From the NCBI RefSeq assembly GCF_001039355.2, contig NW_019775496.1, positions 117,678 to 181,677 of the forward strand: a stretch of 64,000 nt of DNA, in the 5' to 3' direction. This DNA comes from Lingula anatina. Its lineage: Eukaryota; Brachiopoda; Lingulata; Lingulida; Lingulidae. Below are positions 58,292-64,000 of this stretch, piece by piece; within the stretch, counting starts at the first letter, position 1; each line of letters begins with the position of its first letter. A program made the translations under genes and the position numbers. Under the pieces are notes generated by a model. It did no database searches. It was given only the letters and a program-made list of their open reading frames with translations, and was not told where the DNA came from.

Positions 58292-60637
58292 GGGGTTGAT
58301 AAGCATTATCACAAACGTATTAATTTGATCTATTCCCAAGAAAATGAATAATTTTGGTTCCGTGGGTCATGGAAAATATTCCCATGAAGCAAAATCATAA
58401 TATCTGCAATAACACTGGGAAAAAATAATTTACCGGAATTATATTGCACAATATGTGTATATGTATAGGTACTTTACCGTTCATACAACAAGAGCAGCTG
58501 TGTCTGTTCCCTCCTCTCCGTCCAGGTCCTCCGCCGGGGCTGTAGCGAAGCGGCGGTAAAATACACGTGGGCGTTACCATGGCACCGCAGCGGTAGCACG
58601 GGCTGGTAGTACCCATCTGGGCCCACCCTCTGAAAAATTCTCAATTTGATAATGTTAAAATGAAACCTTAGTATACATACCTGTAGATCAATGGACCTTT
58701 TCTTTCAAACCCACCCCTGGCCTGGTTGGGGTACATAAATGCATGAATGGATAAATAAATATACAAACAAAAGAATAAAGAACATAAAAGAGCACCATAC
58801 TATATATATGTGACAAGGTTGTTCGTTCCCTCCACATACTGTCGTACTAACTGTGGATCGATCTGTCTCCGAGGGGATTCTAGCTAAACTGCAATCAACT
58901 TAAACGGTTTAGATTTTATGTCACGCCCATTGAAGCTGCTGGGGTAATTAATTATCGTTTAGCAGCTCCAGTAGGCGTGACAGACATCTAAGCAGCTTAA
59001 ACTGAAAGCAATTTAGCGAAAAAACCCTCGGAGATGGATCGATCCTGTCAGAGCGATTTAGGTATGGGAACCCAGTCTTAGACTGCGGTGTAAAGAAGCT
59101 GACAGAGAGAGAGAGGCAGAGAGAGAGTAAGAGACAGAGAGACAGAGAGAGAGAGAGAATGAGAGAGAATTAAAGGCGGCCATACACTGATAGCCTGTTT
59201 CAAGTTTTAAAGAATAAGACTCACCTAAAATCATTTCCACACTTATTGCAATGAAATTCTGCATAGCCCCACTCTTTATCTCTTGGTATAGCATCGAATT
59301 TTACTTTACAGCCATAACACTTTGAAACCTACAAAATAATTTGTCATTTGAAAAAATAACAGGAGATAAATTCTGAATGGTTATAGTTCAAAATATTATT
59401 TTCTTTTTTTCTTTTCTGTATCATTCTTTAAGCTTAGACTAGGTTGCCATTCCTAGATCGACCTGACAGGATCGATTCATTTCCGGGGGGTTCTCGCTAA
59501 ATTGCTTTCAACTTAAGCGGCTTAGATGTCTGGCACGCTCACTGAAGCTGCTAAAAGATAATTAATTACCCCCCCCCCTAGCAGCCTCAGTAGGCGTGAT
59601 GGACATCTAAGCCGCTTAAGCTGATTGGAATTTAGCGAGAATGCCCTCGGAGATGGATCTATCCACCGTTAGTACGATAGGACCAGTTTCGCACATGTAT
59701 TGTTTGAGGTTGTTGCTTTGCGAAATGGCGCTAAATATCAGAAATTGAAAAGTCGGGAATAAACCCTGGGCGTCAGGTTCCGCTGCGACCTGTCTTGTAC
59801 AATAGCGCCTCTTTACGCATTATGAAAGACTATGGCGCATTCAGAACAGCGGATTAACAGATCTGCGGATCAAATATAGCCGATCCACTAGAATGCTTGT
59901 AAAGTAATCCCTGCGGGGTATCTATTCAGTGTCTAATCGGCAATTAAGCGGCAAGCTTTTTAGCATGTCGCCATATTTGATCCGCAGCTCTGTTAGTCCG
60001 CTGTTCTGAAGACACTCTAATATTTCTATCAAAGCAGACTGTCTACAAGCAAGCTGAGGCCCAGCATAACGGACGAGGGCGGTTTGATCTCCCTGGTATG
60101 AAACTTACTAGTTTTCTTGCAGGGACTCGTCTCCACCAGGAGTGGTCACAGGCTTGGCACCCGAACTGTCTGATCTCTACAGAGAGGCGTCCTTTTTTAG
60201 CCTCACTTGTCCGAGGAATAACCTCGATCTGCAATTATTTAAACGTGTTTTGATAGAGTATGTGTGTGTGTGTGTGTAGGGAGGGGGGAGCAGGCGTGTG
60301 CGTGAGAGAGAGAAAGAGAGAGAGAGTGCGGCCCGTAGCCAGCAATTTCAGAGGGGGGTTCGTTTTCTGAAAAAGTGGACATTTAACCATAAAATCCTCA
60401 AGTACATACATCAAATTTACCCAGAGTGGACCTTTTCCCAGCAAAAAGGGTGGTTCTTTCGAACCCCCCGAACCCCCCCTGGCTACGGGCCTGGAGTGTG
60501 AATGTGCGGTTGTGAAAGGAAGGCAAGTGACGGAGAAAAGAGAGATGGATAGAGCTGATAAACAGGAATATACATGTTTGTAAATGAAGCATAGAAGAGG
60601 ATCGCTTTCTCTCTCTCTCTCTCACTCTCTCTCTCTT

Positions 60638-60681
<44 letters not shown>

Positions 60682-61159
60682 TAAAAACAACTTCAATTAA
60701 TAACCGAAAGAAATATCTTTTTCCAAGTTAATTTGTGAAACACTATTAATTTACCCAGCTTTTGGCCTCTTCTCGTATTTCCCGTCTCAAATCATCGGGC
60801 TTTTCTAAAATAGAAACAGAAAGCCAGATATACGACTGAAACAGAAATATTTTGTTTATTAAAACTCAGCGCATTTTCAAATTCATTTGTTCATTTTAAT
60901 TGGCCTATGCCTTTGATCCGAGTGTTTGCTGCTTTAAAAAAATCTACAAAATGATAAACATTACGGCCTATTAGACAGACAAATTGATAAAAAAAAATCA
61001 TTGTTGACAAGATATCATTCTGTTTACAATTGTAGGTCTCCACTCACTTTCCAATACATAACAAGCCGCCTCTCTAATATCGAAATCAAATTTCTCGACA
61101 AGATATCTAGCTTCGTTTTCAGTGAAACGTCCTCGAAAAAGTTCGCGGAATGCATTTAG
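57172..61159 (-). CDS. SHFL: Shiftless (SHFL) homologue, copy C (diverged paralogue)
   Basis: Six exons are visible: 61048-61159, 60755-60804, 60109-60228, 59225-59328, 58478-58629 and 57172-57389. All frames are open and all splice sites intact, giving 251 residues without exon 1. The core is kept ([49 protein letters not shown]). It differs from A and B throughout, for example [26 protein letters not shown] and a four-residue insertion near YSPG in exon 6. Exon 1 would lie upstream, but the single N at 63122 removes about 440 bases that in copy B contain it. The tail ends [11 protein letters not shown]. The level of divergence argues for a real paralogue rather than an allele. Confidence 0.87.
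57606..57773. mobile_element. hAT-type MITE alpha inside a CA tract
   Basis: The ends are CAGGGGCGGATTTAG and CTGAATCCGCCCCTG, flanked on both sides by (CA)n. Copies A and B have an uninterrupted CA tract at this intron position, so the insertion is specific to C. Confidence 0.8.
57677..58043. repeat. Tandem 183-base duplication across a single N
   Basis: 57677-57859 and 57861-58043 are nearly the same sequence, covering half of the alpha element, the CA run and TCTAAACAGAGACGTGG. The N at 57860 lies exactly between them. This looks like two overlapping contig ends placed side by side, not a biological repeat. Confidence 0.8.
58216..58289. repeat. (CA)n-(GA)n microsatellite
   Basis: A compound tract in a SHFL C intron, with counterparts at 31561-31617 and 48841-48912 of different length. 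Confidence 0.95.
58845..59085. mobile_element. Palindromic MITE, family gamma (uninterrupted)
   Basis: It is the counterpart of 32310-32600 without the LINE insert. Fragment D lacks this MITE altogether: ACACC is followed directly by AACAGTTTATGTGG. Confidence 0.75.
59430..59690. mobile_element. Palindromic MITE, family gamma
   Basis: It is the counterpart of 32911-33160, with ATCGACCTGACAGGATCGAT at its left end. Confidence 0.75.
59833..60011. mobile_element. Fold-back MITE delta, only in SHFL C
   Basis: GCGCATTCAGAACAGCGG pairs with CCGCTGTTCTGAAGAC, and AGATCTGCGGATCAAATA with TATTTGATCCGCAGCTC. Copies A and B have ACGAAGAGAGACTAATATTT without it at the same point. Confidence 0.75.
60330..60493. 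mobile_element. MITE beta, only in SHFL C
   Basis: It runs from GGCCCGTAGCCAGCAATTT to CTGGCTACGGGCCTG and splits the sequence GAGAGTG...AATGTGCGGTTGTG, which is continuous in A (33822) and B (51080). Confidence 0.8.
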
Positions 61160-61379
61160 CTGAAAAAGCATGAAAAAGTCAATTTATTACACGAATTAAA
61201 TAACATATTGTTTTTATATGTAGTACTTATCATTTGTGTGATTTGAGTGATTTAACACCAAACTTACAGGACTTCTTGTTTTATACCTGATTACATTTTC
61301 TCACATTTACTTAAACATTTTCTACTGACACATCCAGATATTGCAGGTAGTGGACTTACATGTTATGTGATATAACTTA

Positions 61380-61597
61380 GGCTCTGTTCTCACAACTTTT
61401 AGATCGATCTATCACCGCGGGGAGTCTCACTAGATTACTGTCAGATAATCCCCCTTAAGTGTCCGTCCCCGCCTACTACAAGCTTTAAGGGGTAATTAAC
61501 TTTCGTGTCCGCCCGGCTGACAGCTATTTAGCGTGAACCCCCAGGGAGTTAGGTCGATCCAATGTAGGTCGATCTAATCTATGAGAATGGGGTGTTA
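61380..61597. mobile_element. Palindromic MITE, family gamma
   Basis: It contains TAGATCGATCTATCACC, GGAGTCTCACTAGATTACTG and the mirror GCTATTTAGCGTGAACCCCC. It interrupts a stretch that reads AACTTACACAGTATGTCATGG in B at 52465-52485. Confidence 0.75.
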
Positions 61598-62240
61598 CAT
61601 AGTATGTCATGGAGTGAAGGAGTAAAGAAAATTCTCGTAGAAAATAGGTTTGAAGATGTATGGCTTAAACAGAAAGCAGACAAAAACATCATGAAAATTT
61701 TTTGGGTTAAACTTAGAGACAGTAGTATACAACTTTGGCATAGTAGAACATCACAAGAAAACCTCAAGTTGAGAACGTATAAAACTTTAAAACTTCATTT
61801 TGAGAAAGAAAGATATCTTGATATACAAGATAAAGAAAAACGTCAAACCATAACCAAATTTAGAATCAGCAGCCACAATTTGCACACTGAAACAGGTCGC
61901 CATGTCAAAGGTAAATCAACACCATTTGAAAAAAAGAAAATGACAAATCTGCCACTCTGGAGTTATAGAGGATGAAGAGCACTTTTTAATTACCTGCCCC
62001 CTGTATACAGAATATAGAAATAAACTATTTCAAATAGTGCAAAGCGCCCATACATATTTTACACATTTAAACAACAGAGATAAATTCTCCTTCAGAATGA
62101 ACAACCCAAATGAGACGGTGATAGTATGTTTGGTTAAATTCATTAACCTCACTTTTGACAAAAGAAATTGTGCTATATCTTCCACTTTGTGATGTATAAA
62201 TACTTGCTATAAATATGAAGGTTTGTTTCACATAGTAGAA
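61598..62240 (+). pseudogene. Non-LTR retrotransposon (LINE) remnant, 3' part of reverse transcriptase
   Basis: The frame 61592-61975 has features of LINE ORF2 ends: SSIQLWHSRTSQENLKLRTY, FEKERYLDIQ, ITKFRISSHNLHTETGRH. A shift in an A run near 61929-61935 then moves the frame to QICHSGVIEDEEHFLITCP, which is the usual C-x2-C...EDE-HFL-C motif, ending [10 protein letters not shown] and a stop near 62190. The 3' tail CTCACTTTTGACAAAAGAAA also occurs inside the gamma MITEs of SHFL A and B. The element is dead. Confidence 0.8.
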
Positions 62241-62833
62241 AATGGATCTTGCATAATTAATAGGCCCCCTATATAAATCTTAGTCACGTATAAAATACTT
62301 GTAGTGTGATGCTAGCGTATGATCAGTGCTAATTCATGACAAGATTTTCTGCTGTGAAGAAAAAGGGCATGAATTAAACTGCTGGGCTGTTGGAATGTTT
62401 GTTTCTCCTATATAAGCCTTTATAAGGCCTCATAAACGAATTAGGCGTTTACTAAGACTATATATACCTGCAGATCTCAACGTCCATATTAGCCACTAAA
62501 CCCACGAATTAACCAACACACCGTACAATTATTTAGCACCAACAAAACGATACTAAGCACTAACATTCAAATTTACGCCTGCCAGTACAGTGTAGGTGGT
62601 GTAGGCCCTATGTCGGTCGTAGCTCGTTTTCCACTATAACTAGGCTGGCACAGAGAGAGTTTGATGACAATTAGCATGGTTTACGACATTTGCCCAATTA
62701 TGCCACTCACATATTGCTGGGCAGTGATGTAACGAAGCGTTACTGGGGCGTAGTTAAGACGATCAGTTTTTGCTATCATTTTTGGTATTTTAGAGGGCTA
62801 GCGGTGTCATTTGGTACGGTTAACAACTATGAT

Positions 62834-63014
62834 CGCATTCACAACGAGTTGAGCTAGGCTTTACAAATCCTGGGGACTAAATATGGCGGACGTACATGAA
62901 AAAAAACCCGCCTAATCTTTTAATAGTCTCTCCGCCTCTCACACGCCTCCCCACACGTCGTGCCTGCGGGGGGACAGTCATTAAATCTCGGCTCCATTGG
63001 GACGACACATGGGG
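62834..63014. mobile_element. Fold-back element epsilon with ATGAT target duplication
   Basis: ATGAT occurs at 62829-62833 and 63015-63019. The corresponding place in unit 2 (52975-52979) has a single ATGAT and no insert. The inside, ATGGCGGACGTACATGAAAA and CACACGCCTCCCC, matches the left half of 3582-3885. Confidence 0.8.
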
Positions 63015-63121
63015 ATGATTCAGCTAGTCAAAATTCTTGTTTCAAGAGGAGACCTAAAACAAGCAACTTAAGAAATCCAGGATCATTTAACAACACCCTC
63101 TACCACCCCCCACCCCCCCCC

Positions 63122-63122
63122 N
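63122..63122. other. Single-N contig join upstream of SHFL C
   Basis: Left of the N matches about 53060 and right of it matches about 53499, so roughly 440 bases including SHFL exon 1 are missing here. Confidence 0.75.
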
Positions 63123-63468
63123 CAAGTGACGTCATTGTCGACCCAGATATTTTCACGTGACAGAAATGTCATTAAGGGCATTGCGATATGGCTAAAATGA
63201 TTTGCTTAACATCAGTACTGCTTTTTTTGCCCCTTTATGGCTTATATCCGCTACTTAGTTGTATAAGCCCCCTAATATGTTTGAATTTTTGAATGATTTT
63301 TAAAAAAAGTTTTGGAGTAGTAGGGTCTGCTATGAAATTTGTGGCAAATTCTTATTTATTTTTGATGATTGTAGTCAAAAATATTCATGTGTATACCTAA
63401 CCCGTGCGTATAATGTATATTTGTGGGAATTTCTGTGGGAATTAATGGTCCCTAAAAGTGTGTCTTTC

Positions 63469-63528
<60 letters not shown>

Positions 63529-64000
63529 CATGCTACTAGCACGTGCTGGCTTTTTTAAATAAAAAAAATAATGTTAAATAAAGACAAGAACGCCAGTTTT
63601 GTTGTCACAGCCCTATATCTATATGCTTTGCGGTTGACCTGGGCCCCGTATTTCAAAAGCTTCGCAAATCGCGGCCGTGCGCTTATAGCGAAATCACCAT
63701 CAGTTTCGAGGCTATTACAGTGTATTTGCGGCTAGTCGCAAAGGCTTCTGCGTATGCATAATTCGTCATTTTAATGTGTCTTTCATGTAATTAAACATGG
63801 CGGCAAGTTTGGGTTGCTAGTCATAATAGCATATAACTAAAGCTATAACAAAAATATGGAAGCTTATAAAAGAATGAATCGCTCGGTAGGCTACCTCTGA
63901 TAGATAAATATTCACGTGAGGAATGCTAAAGTCATGTTTTTTGATGCATAAACATTTCAAAATTGAACATTTCATACATCATTTTAATATTTTCTGATAA
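63123..64000. repeat. Upstream region of SHFL C, duplicate of 53499-54385
   Basis: It keeps the CRE-like TGACGTCA (63127-63134), the AAGGGCATTGCGATATGGC stretch and a longer (CT)n tract at 63474-63522. No open frame or exon is recognised. Confidence 0.8.

Noticed and set aside
1-64000. tRNA or rRNA genes
   Set aside because: I looked for T-loop GGTTCGANNCC-type boxes with paired arms and found none that fold convincingly.

Overview
The window is eukaryotic nuclear DNA from an invertebrate animal. Genes are split by GT-AG introns, exons are small, and DNA is AT-rich with many microsatellites, fold-back MITEs, hAT-type short elements and LINE debris. A marine deuterostome such as amphioxus or a hemichordate fits best, but the sequence alone does not fix the species. 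Most long open frames lie in introns or repeats and are not genes. Five single Ns (2946, 12469, 34885, 57860, 63122) and a 419-base N run (10174-10592) mark contig joins.

Left part (1-16.2 kb): two copies of a minus-strand GNAT acetyltransferase gene. One has all three coding exons (14363 to 9079). The other keeps exons 2 and 3 only (2845 to 1880). Between them is a four-exon plus-strand gene for a 139-residue cysteine-tailed protein I do not recognise (4232-6114).

Middle and right (16.6-64 kb): a gene pair repeated about every 17.4 kb. The first gene (plus strand) is a Shisa-family single-pass membrane protein with two alternative last exons, each carrying its own transmembrane segment and tail; only one tail ends in a PDZ-binding motif. 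The second gene (minus strand) is a homologue of SHFL (Shiftless), the vertebrate antiviral inhibitor of -1 ribosomal frameshifting. Shisa copies are at 16689-27282 and 37402-44579 (the second lacks its signal-peptide exon). SHFL copies are A (34479 to 30852), B (53397 to 48158, complete) and C (61159 to 57172, more diverged). A broken inverted SHFL fragment, D, lies at 55105-57050.

The A/B and Shisa 1/2 copies are similar enough to be either recent tandem duplicates or two unmerged haplotypes. SHFL C is too different for that and looks like a true paralogue. Missing first exons fall exactly at single-N joins, so they are probably assembly losses. Shisa coding differences are all silent, whereas SHFL and GNAT copies differ in many residues. 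The repeats include a 1.15-kb element with an ORF starting at its tip, nested insertions that order the duplications in time, and an empty/filled insertion site pair.
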